From assembly GCA_030843315.1 (NCBI GenBank), contig JAUUPT010000004.1, forward strand, positions 26,982 to 90,981: 64,000 nucleotides of DNA. Direction: 5' to 3'. The notes under the pieces were generated by a model. The model had not been told where the DNA came from. It saw only the letters and a list, made by a program, of their open reading frames with translations, and made no database searches. This DNA is from Bacteroidaceae bacterium (GTDB lineage: Bacteria > Bacteroidota > Bacteroidia > Bacteroidales > Bacteroidaceae). This document shows positions 7,930 to 17,011 of this stretch, one piece after another (the stretch's first letter is position 1; every line of letters starts with the position of its first letter). The position numbers and the translations under genes were made by a program.

Positions 7930-8657
7930 TAGCTCAGTTGATGGTTTGGGCAGTGACGGGAGCGGAGGGAATCCCCATTCCTTACTCTCCACGCATGGAC
8001 GACGGTATCACCGTGGTGCTTCTGTGCTGCTTCTTTCTGTCTGCTTATGTTTTGTCGCGCAGCCGTAAGTTCCTGTTGCAATTGGTAAAGGATTTTCTGC
8101 TTCATCGCGAGCGCACCAGCATCTTTGCCACCTCTACGGCGGCCGATATGCGCTATTTATTACTGCTGATACTACAGACCTGCGTCCTTGCAGGCGTCTG
8201 CCTTTTCAACTATTTCAATGACGTTCGGCCCGAGCTGGTGACCCATGTCCCACCGTTTCTGTTACTGGGCATATATATAGGTGTGTGTCTTCTTTATTTA
8301 TTCTTCAAGTGGTTGTTATACTCCTTCCTGGGTTGGATTTTTTTTGACGAAAGTACCACTACTCTCTGGATTGAGTCGTATACTACCTTGCTTTATTACC
8401 TCGGATTCTCCCTTTTTCCGTTTGCTCTGTTTATAGTCTACTTCGACTTGAATTTGCAACTAACGATAATAATCGGATTGATTTTGTTCTTTTTTGCTAA
8501 GATATTGATGCTATATAAGTGGATAAAGCTTTTTTGTGACAATTTATATGGCAGTTTGCTTTTAATTTTATACTTTTGTGCCCTTGAAATCATACCTTGT
8601 TTTATGTTATATCAAGGGATGATGCAGCTAAACGATTATTTGATAATAAAATTTTAG
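7926..8657 (+). CDS. DUF4271 membrane protein
   Basis: A 243-residue integral membrane protein. It has about six hydrophobic segments and few charged residues in the last two thirds. It sits between the LOG gene (overlap 4 bases) and the HemD-like gene (4-base gap), the usual position of DUF4271 proteins in Bacteroidales. The function is unknown; the link to heme or gliding-type genes in other Bacteroidetes is only contextual. Confidence 0.75.
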   Translation: MIAQLMVWAVTGAEGIPIPYSPRMDDGITVVLLCCFFLSAYVLSRSRKFLLQLVKDFLLHRERTSIFATSTAADMRYLLLLILQTCVLAGVCLFNYFNDVRPELVTHVPPFLLLGIYIGVCLLYLFFKWLLYSFLGWIFFDESTTTLWIESYTTLLYYLGFSLFPFALFIVYFDLNLQLTIIIGLILFFFAKILMLYKWIKLFCDNLYGSLLLILYFCALEIIPCFMLYQGMMQLNDYLIIKF

Positions 8658-8661
8658 GACG

Positions 8662-9414
8662 TTGAAAATTAAGAAAGTACTTGTGTCGCAGCCGAAACCG
8701 GCATCAGAGAAATCTCCTTACTACGACATTGCCGAGAAATACGGTGTGAAAATAGATTTTCGCCCGTTCATCAAAGTGGAGAGCCTTTCAGCGAAAGAGT
8801 TCAGACAACAGAAGGTTTCAATCTTGGATCATACTGCTGTCATTTTCACTTCGCGTCATGCTATTGACCATTTCTTCCATCTGTGTACTGAACTTCGTGT
8901 AACCATCCCCGAGACTATGAAGTATTTCTGTGTGACGGAAGCCGTTGCCTTGTACATCCAGAAGTATGTGCAGTATCGCAAGCGTAAGATCTTCTTTGGA
9001 AATACCGGAAAGATTGACGACTTGCTGCCTGCTATCGTGAAGCATAAGACTGAAAAGTATTTGGTACCGATGTCCGATGTGCATACCGATGAAATCAAGA
9101 ACATGCTGGATAAGAACAAGATTCAGAATACGGAGGCGGTGATGTATCGCACCGTCAGCAACGATTTCACGGAAGGTGAGAAGTTCGACTATGACATGTT
9201 GGTGTTCTTCAGCCCGTCCGGCGTTACTTCCTTGAAGAAGAACTTCCCGGATTTCGACCAGAAGGAGATCAAAATCGGAACTTTCGGTTCGACAACCGCA
9301 CAGGCTGTCCGCGATGCCGGACTTCGTCTGGATCTGGAAGCTCCCACCGTGCAGGCTCCCTCGATGACGGCGGCGCTTGACATGTTTATCAAGGAGAATA
9401 ATAAAGGTAAGTAA
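8662..9414 (+). CDS. Uroporphyrinogen-III synthase-like protein (HemD family)
   Basis: A 250-residue protein with the two-lobed HemD layout. The N-half has FRPFIKVE and TAVIFTSRHAIDHF; the C-half has YDMLVFFSPSGVTSL and KIGTFGSTTAQAV, both typical of the family. The enzyme cyclises hydroxymethylbilane to uroporphyrinogen III in the cytoplasm. The start is TTG 8662, four bases after the DUF4271 stop; no better ATG is available before the first conserved strand. Many Bacteroides lack a complete early heme pathway, so the protein's real role here is less certain than its fold. Confidence 0.8.
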   Translation: MKIKKVLVSQPKPASEKSPYYDIAEKYGVKIDFRPFIKVESLSAKEFRQQKVSILDHTAVIFTSRHAIDHFFHLCTELRVTIPETMKYFCVTEAVALYIQKYVQYRKRKIFFGNTGKIDDLLPAIVKHKTEKYLVPMSDVHTDEIKNMLDKNKIQNTEAVMYRTVSNDFTEGEKFDYDMLVFFSPSGVTSLKKNFPDFDQKEIKIGTFGSTTAQAVRDAGLRLDLEAPTVQAPSMTAALDMFIKENNKGK

Positions 9415-9417
9415 TTC

Positions 9418-9553
9418 TATAATTACAAATTACGAATTACAAATTACGATGGGACGCGCGAGGTAAGAGTCGTGCAAACGTAATTTTGTAATTCGTAATT
9501 TGTCTTTTATGACCTGGTCTACCTGTAACTTGTAATCCGTAATTCGTAATTAT
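9418..9553. repeat. AATTACGAATTAC-type repeats
   Basis: The hemD-rnpA gap is filled by direct and inverted copies of AATTACRAATTAC: two at 9420-9447, inverted copies at 9478-9502 and again at 9530-9553. The inverted sets can form a large hairpin. The centre (9448-9477) is unique and G+C richer. Confidence 0.7.
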
Positions 9554-9556
9554 ATC

Positions 9557-9979
9557 GTGGCAAATACCTTGCGCAAGGCCGAAAGGCTGGATAAAAAGAA
9601 AGTGATAGAGAAGATGTTTGCGGGCGGTTCGCGTTCGTTCTCGGTCTTCCCTCTGCGCGTGGTATATCTGCCGATAGAGGAGTTGGAGGCGCCGGTTTCC
9701 ATCCTCGTCAGTGTTTCGAAGCGCCGTTTCAAGCGGGCGGTGAAACGCAATCGTGTGAAACGCCAGATACGCGAGGCCTATCGTGTGAACAAGCACGGGC
9801 TGCTGGATGTACTGGCGGAGAAGCAATGCCGGCTGGCTGTTGCTTTTATCTATCTCTCGGACCAACTGGTGGAGTCTTCTCTCATTGAGGACCGGATGAA
9901 GACTGCTTTGGCGCGTATTGCCGAAACTGTGACGGAGCAAGCTGCCGAAACTGTGGCACAAGCCACTCCGGAGCCATGA
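9557..9979 (+). CDS. rnpA: Ribonuclease P protein component
   Basis: A 140-residue protein with the RnpA signature near residues 50-75 (SVSKRRFKRAVKRNRVKRQI). It binds the catalytic RNase P RNA and helps cleave the 5' leader of tRNA precursors. The start is GTG 9557, giving MANTLRKAERLDKKK, the normal beginning. The last ~20 residues (TEQAAETVAQATPEP) are an Ala/Thr-rich extension. It overlaps yidD by four bases, the widely conserved pairing. Confidence 0.95.
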   Translation: MANTLRKAERLDKKKVIEKMFAGGSRSFSVFPLRVVYLPIEELEAPVSILVSVSKRRFKRAVKRNRVKRQIREAYRVNKHGLLDVLAEKQCRLAVAFIYLSDQLVESSLIEDRMKTALARIAETVTEQAAETVAQATPEP

Positions 9980-10197
9980 GAAGGTTGCTCTCATATCTGC
10001 TGCTGCTGCCCATCTATTTCTACCAGAAGTGCATTTCGCCCATGATCTCCCCATCATGCCGGTTCACTCCCACCTGTTCGCAATACGCGGTAGAGGCTAT
10101 CAAAAAACACGGACCTTTCAAGGGGCTTTATCTTGCGGTAAAGCGCATCCTGCGTTGCCATCCCTGGGGAGGTTCGGGATACGATCCGGTGCCATGA
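9976..10197 (+). CDS. yidD: Membrane protein insertion efficiency factor YidD
   Basis: A 73-residue protein with the full YidD pattern: an amphipathic N-terminus, then YQKCISP, SCRFTPTCSQYA with its conserved cysteines, and the HPWGGSGYDPVP ending. It acts at the inner membrane to help YidC-dependent insertion. It is translationally coupled to rnpA through an ATGA overlap. Confidence 0.95.
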   Translation: MRRLLSYLLLLPIYFYQKCISPMISPSCRFTPTCSQYAVEAIKKHGPFKGLYLAVKRILRCHPWGGSGYDPVP

Positions 10198-10264
10198 AAT
10201 GCTTCTTCGCCCGAAAGATGCCTTTGTTGATGAACTCTTTCCTTTCCTGAAACATACCCTGCCT

Positions 10265-10969
10265 ATGAACTTCCCTGTCGACATACATACCCATCAGCCG
10301 CCGCAAGTGCCCGGAGAGGCGATTGTGAACTGCTATCCCGAAACGTTTTCTCCACAGGAAGGCGGGTGGTATTCGGTAGGGATACATCCGTGGTATATCG
10401 GCGCTCCTGCCGTTGACGTAAGCTCTGTTCTTATTCAGCAGGAGCATTCTGTCATTCAGAGCGAAGCGAAGAATCTACTCTCTTATCAGCAGCGTTGCCT
10501 CGAAGCCATTCTGCACCATCCCCAAGTGCTGGCCGTGGGAGAAGCGGGGCTGGATAAATTGGCGGATGCCCCTATGGACTTGCAACTCGAAGTCTTTGAG
10601 TACCAGGCACGCCTGGCAGACGAAGTAGGGAAACCGCTGGTCATCCACTTGGTGCGTGCTGCCGATGAACTGCTGAAGCTGAAGCGTGAGCTGCGCCCCG
10701 CAATGCCGTGGATCATCCACGGTTTCCGTGGCAAGGCGGCCCTGGCAGAAGAATACCTGCGGCATGGCTTTTATCTTTCCTTCGGCGAGAAATACCAGAC
10801 AGAAGCACTCCTGGCAACCCCTGTCGACCGCTTGCTTATCGAGACAGACGAGAGCGTCGTCCCCATCGAAGAACTCTACCAGCGGGCTGCCGCAGTGCGT
10901 GGAATGTGCAGCGAAGAGTTGCACAAGATTGTATCGGCAAACATCGGTAAAGTCTTTTTTAAACGATAA
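10265..10969 (+). CDS. TatD-family metal-dependent hydrolase
   Basis: A 234-residue protein. TatD metal ligands are recognisable: DIHTH at residues 4-8, GEAGLDK near 93, VIHLVR near 125, HGFRGK near 150 and ETDES near 195. Family members are nucleases or related hydrolases with a TIM barrel. I chose ATG 10265 because the conserved DIHTH follows directly; an in-frame ATG at 10199 would add 22 unconserved residues. It lies between yidD and tyrS, a common Bacteroides order. The specific substrate is unknown. Confidence 0.85.
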   Translation: MNFPVDIHTHQPPQVPGEAIVNCYPETFSPQEGGWYSVGIHPWYIGAPAVDVSSVLIQQEHSVIQSEAKNLLSYQQRCLEAILHHPQVLAVGEAGLDKLADAPMDLQLEVFEYQARLADEVGKPLVIHLVRAADELLKLKRELRPAMPWIIHGFRGKAALAEEYLRHGFYLSFGEKYQTEALLATPVDRLLIETDESVVPIEELYQRAAAVRGMCSEELHKIVSANIGKVFFKR

Positions 10970-10972
10970 GAG

Positions 10973-11003
10973 TTGTTTCTTCGAATAAAGAGTCGTATTT
11001 TTG
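10973..11003 (+). promoter_or_regulatory. Promoter of tyrS
   Basis: TTG at 10973-10975, a 20-base spacer and TATTTTTG at 10996-11003 match the Bacteroides consensus. The tyrS start is 71 bases further on, leaving an AT-rich leader. Confidence 0.7.
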
Positions 11004-11074
11004 CGCCCATTAATATAAACCAAGCTATTAATAGATAATCACTTAAATAATCAATTAGATAATCTGATCATTCG

Positions 11075-12367
11075 ATGAATTTTGTAGAAGAACTAAAATG
11101 GCGTGGCATGCTCCACGATATGATGCCGGGTACGGAAGAGCTACTGGCTAAGGAACAAGTGACCGCATACATCGGCTTCGACCCGACGGCGGACTCTTTG
11201 CACATCGGACACCTTTGCAGTGTGATGATTTTGCGTCATTTTCAGCGTTGCGGACACAAGCCGTTGGCGCTGATTGGCGGTGCTACGGGCATGATTGGTG
11301 ACCCTTCAGGCAAGTCGGCAGAGCGCAATCTGCTTACCGAAGAAATCTTGCAGCGCAACATGGACGGCATGAAGAAGCAACTGAGCAAGTTCCTGGATTT
11401 TGATTCGGATGCTCCCAACCGTGCCGAGTTGGTGAACAATTATGATTGGATGAAGAACTTCACCTTCCTTGACTTTGCCCGCGAAGTAGGCAAGCACATC
11501 ACTGTGAACTACATGATGGCAAAGGATTCGGTAAAGAAGCGCCTGAACGGTGAGGCTCGCGACGGTCTTTCTTTCACGGAGTTCACCTACCAACTGTTGC
11601 AGGGCTACGACTTCCTGCACCTGTACGAAACCCGCGGCTGCAAGCTCCAGATGGGTGGCTCCGACCAGTGGGGTAATATCACCACCGGCGCAGAACTCGT
11701 TCGCCGCACCAATGGCGGCGAAGTGTTTGCCCTTACCAGCCCGCTCATCACGAAGGCCGACGGCGGTAAGTTCGGCAAGACGGAATCGGGCAATATCTGG
11801 CTCGATCCCCGCTACACCTCTCCCTATAAGTTCTACCAGTTCTGGCTGAATGTGAGCGATGCCGATGCAGCCCGCTACATCAAGATATTCACCTCCCTCA
11901 CCCGCGAAGAGGTAGAGGCTCTGACTGCCGAGCACGAAGCTGCTCCGCACCTGCGCGTTCTTCAGAAGCGCCTGGCGCGCGAGGTCACCATCATGGTTCA
12001 CTCCGAAGAAGATTACAATGCTGCGGTAGATGCTTCCAACATCCTCTTTGGCAATGCCACTTCCGACGCTTTGAAGAAGCTGGACGAAGATACGCTGTTG
12101 GCGGTGTTCGAAGGCGTTCCCCAGTTCGAGGTTTCGCGCGATGCCCTGGCTGCCGGTGTAAAAGCAGTCGATCTGTTTGTAGACGATGCCGCAGTTTTTG
12201 CTTCCAAAGGCGAAATGCGTAAATTGGTGCAAGGCGGTGGCGTTTCTTTGAATAAAGAGAAGCTGTCTGCTTTCGACCAGGTAGTTACCACAGCCGACTT
12301 GCTGGACGAGAAGTACCTGCTGGTGCAACGCGGTAAGAAGAATTATTACTTGATTATCGCTAAATAA
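11075..12367 (+). CDS. tyrS: Tyrosyl-tRNA synthetase
   Basis: A 430-residue class I synthetase of normal TyrRS length. The HIGH motif (HIGHL) is near residue 48 and the KMSKS-equivalent KFGKT near 233; QMGGSDQWGNI is the tyrosine-binding segment. The last ~70 residues are the S4-like RNA-binding domain (ALKAV-type). It charges tRNA-Tyr in the cytoplasm. It has its own promoter and ends before a strong hairpin at 12387-12414. Confidence 0.97.
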   Translation: MNFVEELKWRGMLHDMMPGTEELLAKEQVTAYIGFDPTADSLHIGHLCSVMILRHFQRCGHKPLALIGGATGMIGDPSGKSAERNLLTEEILQRNMDGMKKQLSKFLDFDSDAPNRAELVNNYDWMKNFTFLDFAREVGKHITVNYMMAKDSVKKRLNGEARDGLSFTEFTYQLLQGYDFLHLYETRGCKLQMGGSDQWGNITTGAELVRRTNGGEVFALTSPLITKADGGKFGKTESGNIWLDPRYTSPYKFYQFWLNVSDADAARYIKIFTSLTREEVEALTAEHEAAPHLRVLQKRLAREVTIMVHSEEDYNAAVDASNILFGNATSDALKKLDEDTLLAVFEGVPQFEVSRDALAAGVKAVDLFVDDAAVFASKGEMRKLVQGGGVSLNKEKLSAFDQVVTTADLLDEKYLLVQRGKKNYYLIIAK

Positions 12368-12386
12368 GACATAGATAAGAAAAATA

Positions 12387-12414
12387 GTCCCGAAATATTT
12401 GGATATTTCGGGAC
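12387..12414 (+). terminator. tyrS terminator hairpin overlapping the tRNA promoter
   Basis: A perfect 12-bp stem (GTCCCGAAATAT pairing with its complement at 12403-12414) has a TTGG loop and is followed by a T-rich stretch. The -33 element of the tRNA promoter (TTTG, 12398-12401) lies in the loop. Confidence 0.7.
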
Positions 12415-12429
12415 ATACTTTTATCTTTG
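12398..12429 (+). promoter_or_regulatory. Promoter of tRNA-Gln
   Basis: TTTG at 12398-12401, a 20-base spacer and TATCTTTG at 12422-12429 form a near-perfect Bacteroides promoter. The tRNA begins 31 bases downstream. Confidence 0.75.
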
Positions 12430-12459
12430 CACCGCTTTTTAACAGAAAGCTCTTGAGTT

Positions 12460-12530
12460 TGTCCCATGGTGTAATGGTAGCACAACAGTTTTTGGTTCTG
12501 TTTGACTAGGTTCGAGTCCTGGTGGGACAA
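12460..12530 (+). tRNA. tRNA-Gln (anticodon TTG)
   Basis: The cloverleaf is readable. The acceptor arms TGTCCCA (12460-12466) and TGGGACA (12523-12529) pair fully, the D-loop has AATGGTAG, the anticodon loop TTTTGGT carries TTG, and the T-arm has GGTTCGAGTCC. No CCA is encoded. It lies between tyrS and a bidirectional terminator. Confidence 0.93.
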
Positions 12531-12533
12531 CTT

Positions 12534-12571
12534 AAAAAGTCCTTGTCGAAGAAATTCGGCAAGGACTTTTT
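12534..12571. terminator. Bidirectional terminator between tRNA-Gln and deacetylase gene
   Basis: AAAAAGTCCTTG (12534-12545) pairs with CAAGGACTTTTT (12560-12571), with a 14-base loop and T-runs on both strands. It ends the tRNA transcript and the converging deacetylase transcript. Confidence 0.85.
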
Positions 12572-12575
12572 GCAT

Positions 12576-13232
12576 TTACAATACTTTGAATTCGTACCCT
12601 TCTTCTTTTAAGAACTCGATGGCGCGTGGCAAGGCATATTGCAGATTGCCGTTGCACCAGGACTTCAGCGAGTCGTGGAAGGTGATGATGGCACCGTTGC
12701 GGGCGTACTTCATCACGTTGGCAAGCACCTGTGGCCCGCGCAGCTTCTTACTGTAGTCGCGGGTCACGAGATCCCACATCACTATCTTGTAGCGTCGTTT
12801 CAGCGTCATATACTGTCCCCAGCCCATGTGTCCGTGGGGCGGGCGGAAAAGAAGCGGGTATAGCGCCTTCTCCACGTTGCAGGAGATGTCGCCGCCCATT
12901 TCCATGAAGATTTGTGCCTGTTCGGCATTGGCAAGATACTTCTTGGAGCCATATTCAAATCCCCGGATATGATTGAAAGTGTGGTTACCGATGCGGTGGC
13001 CACGTTCCACAACCATCCTGAATTCTTCGGGATGTTTCCGTATGTTGTCGCCCACCATAAAGAAGGTGGCTTTGATGTTATGTTTGTCGAGCAAATCGAG
13101 CACCCAGGGCGTCACCTCGGGGATGGGCCCGTCGTCGAAAGTCAGATAAACGGCTTTTTCGTCAGGGTCCATCCTCCAGATGGCGCTGGGATACAGTTTG
13201 CGAAATAGTTCGGGAGGCTGTTCTATTAACAC
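12576..13232 (-). CDS. Polysaccharide deacetylase (NodB-homology, CE4 family)
   Basis: A 218-residue protein with the CE4 motifs in order: YLTFDDGP near residue 30 (catalytic base and metal Asp), HRIGNHTFNH near 80 (metal His pair), and RPPHGH near 130. CE4 enzymes remove N- or O-acetyl groups from sugars such as peptidoglycan GlcNAc. No signal peptide is visible, which is unusual for an enzyme acting on exported glycan. It starts 18 bases after the stop of the DUF2723 gene and is probably co-transcribed, so both may act on one envelope glycan. That link is inference. Confidence 0.9.
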   Translation of the reverse strand: MLIEQPPELFRKLYPSAIWRMDPDEKAVYLTFDDGPIPEVTPWVLDLLDKHNIKATFFMVGDNIRKHPEEFRMVVERGHRIGNHTFNHIRGFEYGSKKYLANAEQAQIFMEMGGDISCNVEKALYPLLFRPPHGHMGWGQYMTLKRRYKIVMWDLVTRDYSKKLRGPQVLANVMKYARNGAIITFHDSLKSWCNGNLQYALPRAIEFLKEEGYEFKVL

Positions 13233-13250
13233 ATTCTTAGCGATTAAAAG

Positions 13251-16200
13251 TTACTTTGATACCTTGTCCATCATCGGGCCGTAAACTTGTTTCAGGCGAT
13301 CCATATACATATTATACAGTTCTTCCACTTTCGGCTCGTAGATTTCGGCAAGTTTGGAGTCGTACTTCTTCATCATCTTTGCTTCTGCATCGAGCACGGC
13401 CCAATGATATTCGAACTCGCGGGTGGAGACAGAGAAGCGGTCGTCGTCCAGGCTCAGGTACCAGGTGAGGTACTCTACCGCCTTGTTGGCAAGCACTTGC
13501 ATCATCTCGTCCGCCTTGGCGCTGTCGCCCAGCTGGTAGTAGGCTTCGGCCATCTGCACGGCGCCGTTCTGCCAGTCGTAGGGAACGTTGTAGTTCGGAA
13601 TCACCTTCTCGGCATAGTCCAGCGCAGCTTTGGCCTTGTCCTTCTTGCCTTCGCGCATCAGTTGCTGCACGAGTTGCGAGAAGATGCGGCGGTGGGAGTG
13701 GCACATGCGCATGGTGTTCTCGTCGATGTAGATGCCCGGTTTGTCGATGCCGCCGAACTTGAACTTGTTCATCAGGTTGTCGTACATCTTCTCCGAGTCT
13801 ATCTTCACGCCCAGTTTGTCGGTATCGAACGGGGTGAAACGGTAGGCGAGGCCCTCTTGCATAAAGTGGTTGGCCATGCCCAGCTGGTTCTCTGTTCCTA
13901 CGCTGACGGCGATGTAGATGGGGCGTTCCCAGTTGGCTTCGCTCAGCATTTCGAGCATCATCAGTTCGCTCTTGTAGAGGGCGCGTTTGCCTTTGAGCGA
14001 GATGTGCATGTAGTCGGGGATGCTGTCGCCCGGTATCAGCATACCGCTACGGCGCACGGCTTCCTTGTCTACCTTGATGACGAGGCTGTCGGTAGGAATC
14101 ACCTTCAAGTCCTGGTTCTTGTTGCGTACCCAGTATTTGAGGATGTTCTTCACTTCGTAGGGGTCGTCGCCAAACTCCTTCTTCACGTTTACCAGCGCTT
14201 CGGGGTTGCCGCTGAGTGCCTGCTTTTCGGCTTCGGCATAGAGGGCGTCGATGCTCTTCTTGTAGTCGGGGCGGATGGGGACGTATTCGTTGGTGCCTTC
14301 TACGTACTCCATGCGGTCCCAAGTGATGGGCAGTGACGGAGAGTCGTAGGCGGGACGTTTCATTTGGTCGATGTACCAGTCGGTTTGCAGGTAGCTGAGG
14401 TTGCAGGTACGTGCATCGGTGCGGAAACCTTCGGTCTCCTGGTTGTACCACAGGGGGAAGGTGTCGTTATCGCCGTTGGTGAAGATGACCGGGTTACCGC
14501 TTTCTTGCAGGGACATCAGGTAGTTCTGCCCGAAGTCGCGGCATACGTAGCGGTCGCTGCGGTCGTGGTCGTCCCACGTCTGGCTTGCCATCTGTATGGG
14601 TACCAGCAGGCAGACTGCGGAGACCAGGACGGATGCCGGGAGTTCCTTCATCTTGGCATAGTGCTGAAGCAGACGGACGATGCCCGCCACGCCCATACCA
14701 ATCCAAATGGCGAAGGCGTAGAACGAACCGGCGTAGGCGTAGTCACGCTCGCGCGGCTGGGTCGGGGTCTGATTCAGGTAGAGCACGATGGCGATACCGG
14801 TCATGAAGAAGAGGAAGAATACCACCCAGAATTGCTGGATGCCTTTCTGTCCGCGGTAGGCTTGCCACAGCAGGCCGATGATGCCCAGCAGTAGCGGCAG
14901 GCAGTAGAAGACGTTGTGCCCCTTGTTGTCCTGAAGTTCTTGCGGCAGCAGGGTTTGGTCGCCCACCAGCAGTTTGTCGATGGCGTTGATGCCGGTAATC
15001 CAGTTGCCGTGCTCTATCTCGCCGCTGCCTTGCAGGTCGTTCTGCCGTCCGGCAAAGTTCCACATGAAGTATCGCCAGTACATCCAGTTGAGCTGGTAGG
15101 AGAAGAAGAACTTGATGTTCTCCCACTGCGTAGGCATGTTCACCATTATCATTTCGCCGCATTTGTCGTAGGGGACGTCGTATCCCTTGATGTCCTGCCA
15201 GCGGTGGTACTCGTTGGTGTGTGCGCTGCTGTACATGCGCGGGAAGAGCATGTTCTGCGCATATTCATATTCGATGCGTCCGGGTATTTCGAGGTACGAA
15301 TCCTTCTCGTCGGGCGTAGCCTTCTCCTTGCGGATGAACTTGGTGCCGTTGTACGAGACGCGTGGCTCGCAATATCCGTCTTTCACGTCGAGGGCTACTT
15401 GTGAGGAGAATGCCGGTCCGTAGAACAGCGGGCGTGTGCCGTATTGTTCGCGTCCCAGGTATTCGCCCAGCGTGAAGATATCTTCCGGTGAGTTCTGGTC
15501 CATCGGCGTGTTGGCGGTGGAACGGATCACGATCAGTGCATACGAGGAATATCCGACGACGATCATCATTGTGCAGAGCAGCGACGTGTTCAGCGTGCGT
15601 GCCGATACACGGAATTTCTCTTTAACCCGGGTCTGTACAAAGGGAGAGAGGTACACCCACAGGGCGCCGATCACCAGGATGCCGATGACAATGGCGCTGG
15701 CACCATGACCGTAGAAGGGGATGCCCAGCATGGCTATGGTGAGTATGAAGGAGAGCGCCATGCGCGACTTGCTCTTCTCGGTGTAGCTTTCGTATATACC
15801 CCATACGAGGCAGCCTGCCAGCAGGATGATGTAGACCATGACACCCGTGTTGAAGGACATTCCCAGCGTGTTGACGAAGAGCAGTTCGAACCATCCGCCC
15901 ACCTTCACGATGCCCGGCACGATGCCGTAGAGCACCGCAGCCACCAGCACGCCCGAACCGAGCAGTGCCAGCAGTGAACCTTTGACGTTGGCGTTAGGCG
16001 TTTTCTTGTAGTAATATACCAGTACGATGGCGGGCAGACAGAGCAGGTTCAGCAAGTGCACGCCGATACTCAGTCCGGTAAGGTAGGCGATGAGGATCAG
16101 CCAGCGGTCGGAGTGAGGTTCGTTGGCAACGTCTTCCCACTTCAGTATCAGCCAGAATACGACGGCAGTGAACAGGGAAGAGAAGGCGTAAACCTCGCCT

Positions 16201-16628
16201 TCCACGGCGCTGAACCAGAAGGTGTCGCTGAATGTATAGGCCAGTGCGCCCACCAGTCCGCTACCCATAATGGTGACGAGTTGTCCGGTGGTGATATTGT
16301 TTTCGTCCGTAACCACGAGTTTGCGCACCAGGTGCGTGATGCTCCAGAAGAGGAACAGGATACACGCGCCGCTCATCAGTGCGCTCATGTAGTTCACCAT
16401 CTTGGCAACGGTGGTAGCGTCGGATGCAAATTGTGAAAACAGATTGGCTACCAGCATGAAGAACGGTGCTCCGGGCGGGTGTCCCACTTCCAGCTTATAG
16501 CCGGTGGTGATAAACTCCGGGCAGTCCCAAAAGCTCGCAGTCGGTTCGATGGTCATGCAGTAAACCGTTGCTGCAATGATAAATGTAATCCAACCTACCA
16601 GGTTGTTCACGTTTTTGTACTGTTTCAT
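13251..16628 (-). CDS. DUF2723 protein, putative GT-C-type O-glycosyltransferase
   Basis: A 1125-residue protein. The first ~640 residues hold many membrane segments and the DUF2723 signature near the N-terminus (TASFWDCPEF, then LEVGHPPGAPFF), an arrangement seen in GT-C enzymes with an acidic motif in the first lumenal loop. The C-terminal ~480 residues are soluble and helical at the end, TPR-like. The eukaryotic relative TMEM260 is a protein O-mannosyltransferase, so transfer of a sugar from a lipid-linked donor in the periplasm is plausible. The bacterial acceptor is unknown. The downstream deacetylase is probably in the same transcript. Confidence 0.8.
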   Translation of the reverse strand: MKQYKNVNNLVGWITFIIAATVYCMTIEPTASFWDCPEFITTGYKLEVGHPPGAPFFMLVANLFSQFASDATTVAKMVNYMSALMSGACILFLFWSITHLVRKLVVTDENNITTGQLVTIMGSGLVGALAYTFSDTFWFSAVEGEVYAFSSLFTAVVFWLILKWEDVANEPHSDRWLILIAYLTGLSIGVHLLNLLCLPAIVLVYYYKKTPNANVKGSLLALLGSGVLVAAVLYGIVPGIVKVGGWFELLFVNTLGMSFNTGVMVYIILLAGCLVWGIYESYTEKSKSRMALSFILTIAMLGIPFYGHGASAIVIGILVIGALWVYLSPFVQTRVKEKFRVSARTLNTSLLCTMMIVVGYSSYALIVIRSTANTPMDQNSPEDIFTLGEYLGREQYGTRPLFYGPAFSSQVALDVKDGYCEPRVSYNGTKFIRKEKATPDEKDSYLEIPGRIEYEYAQNMLFPRMYSSAHTNEYHRWQDIKGYDVPYDKCGEMIMVNMPTQWENIKFFFSYQLNWMYWRYFMWNFAGRQNDLQGSGEIEHGNWITGINAIDKLLVGDQTLLPQELQDNKGHNVFYCLPLLLGIIGLLWQAYRGQKGIQQFWVVFFLFFMTGIAIVLYLNQTPTQPRERDYAYAGSFYAFAIWIGMGVAGIVRLLQHYAKMKELPASVLVSAVCLLVPIQMASQTWDDHDRSDRYVCRDFGQNYLMSLQESGNPVIFTNGDNDTFPLWYNQETEGFRTDARTCNLSYLQTDWYIDQMKRPAYDSPSLPITWDRMEYVEGTNEYVPIRPDYKKSIDALYAEAEKQALSGNPEALVNVKKEFGDDPYEVKNILKYWVRNKNQDLKVIPTDSLVIKVDKEAVRRSGMLIPGDSIPDYMHISLKGKRALYKSELMMLEMLSEANWERPIYIAVSVGTENQLGMANHFMQEGLAYRFTPFDTDKLGVKIDSEKMYDNLMNKFKFGGIDKPGIYIDENTMRMCHSHRRIFSQLVQQLMREGKKDKAKAALDYAEKVIPNYNVPYDWQNGAVQMAEAYYQLGDSAKADEMMQVLANKAVEYLTWYLSLDDDRFSVSTREFEYHWAVLDAEAKMMKKYDSKLAEIYEPKVEELYNMYMDRLKQVYGPMMDKVSK

Positions 16629-16660
16629 TCGGATGAAATTCGTTATTATTCAGTTTCGTT

Positions 16661-16763
16661 GCACCACAGATTACACAGATTGACACAGATTAACGCAAGT
16701 ACTCTGAATGGCAGATACTGTAGATTACCTTAAAATCTGTGTTAATCTGTGTAATCCGTGGTG
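16661..16763. repeat. Inverted repeat of ACAGATTAACACAGATT type
   Basis: Two arms, 16661-16693 (CACCACAGATTACACAGATT...) and 16733-16763 (the reverse complement, few mismatches), flank a 39-base unique centre. The element lies in the leader of the DUF2723 gene. Such sequences are common in Bacteroides intergenic DNA. Confidence 0.75.
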
Positions 16764-16774
16764 AGTTTTGGGCG

Positions 16775-16782
16775 CAAAGATA
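16775..16782 (-). promoter_or_regulatory. -7 element for the DUF2723 gene
   Basis: On the minus strand this reads TATCTTTG, matching TAnnTTTG. The transcript would start upstream of the inverted repeat, which would then lie in the 5' leader. No clear -33 TTTG is seen at the expected spacing. Confidence 0.45.
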
Positions 16783-16783
16783 A

Positions 16784-17011
16784 TGAATTCAGTTCTAAAT
16801 AGATGACAATAAGGCGGATTATTAGGATAGGTTAAGGGAATTGATGCATCTATATATTTGTAGCCGGGCAGGGAATGATTAATGTATCCTTCTGTCATTA
16901 GTCAACTTATCCTGCCCAATCATTGTATATCTGCTTCTTTTTTTGTTTATTTGTTGTCATTCTACTATTTGAGAGAGAATCCTATGTTAAACACTAAAAA
17001 GCAGGGCTGTT
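16784..17011. other. Divergent gap before the GH9 lipoprotein gene
   Basis: This right part of a 383-base gap holds a rightward TAnnTTTG element (TATATTTG, 16853-16860) with no good -33 box, giving a leader of about 150 bases. Frames that read ATG around 16882 have no protein-like features. I see no other structure. Confidence 0.4.

Noticed and set aside
13287..14336. Long plus-strand frame (349 codons) across the DUF2723 gene
   Set aside because: It is antisense to a well-supported gene, Val/His-rich, and shows no domain; the same pattern occurs opposite many GC-rich genes here.
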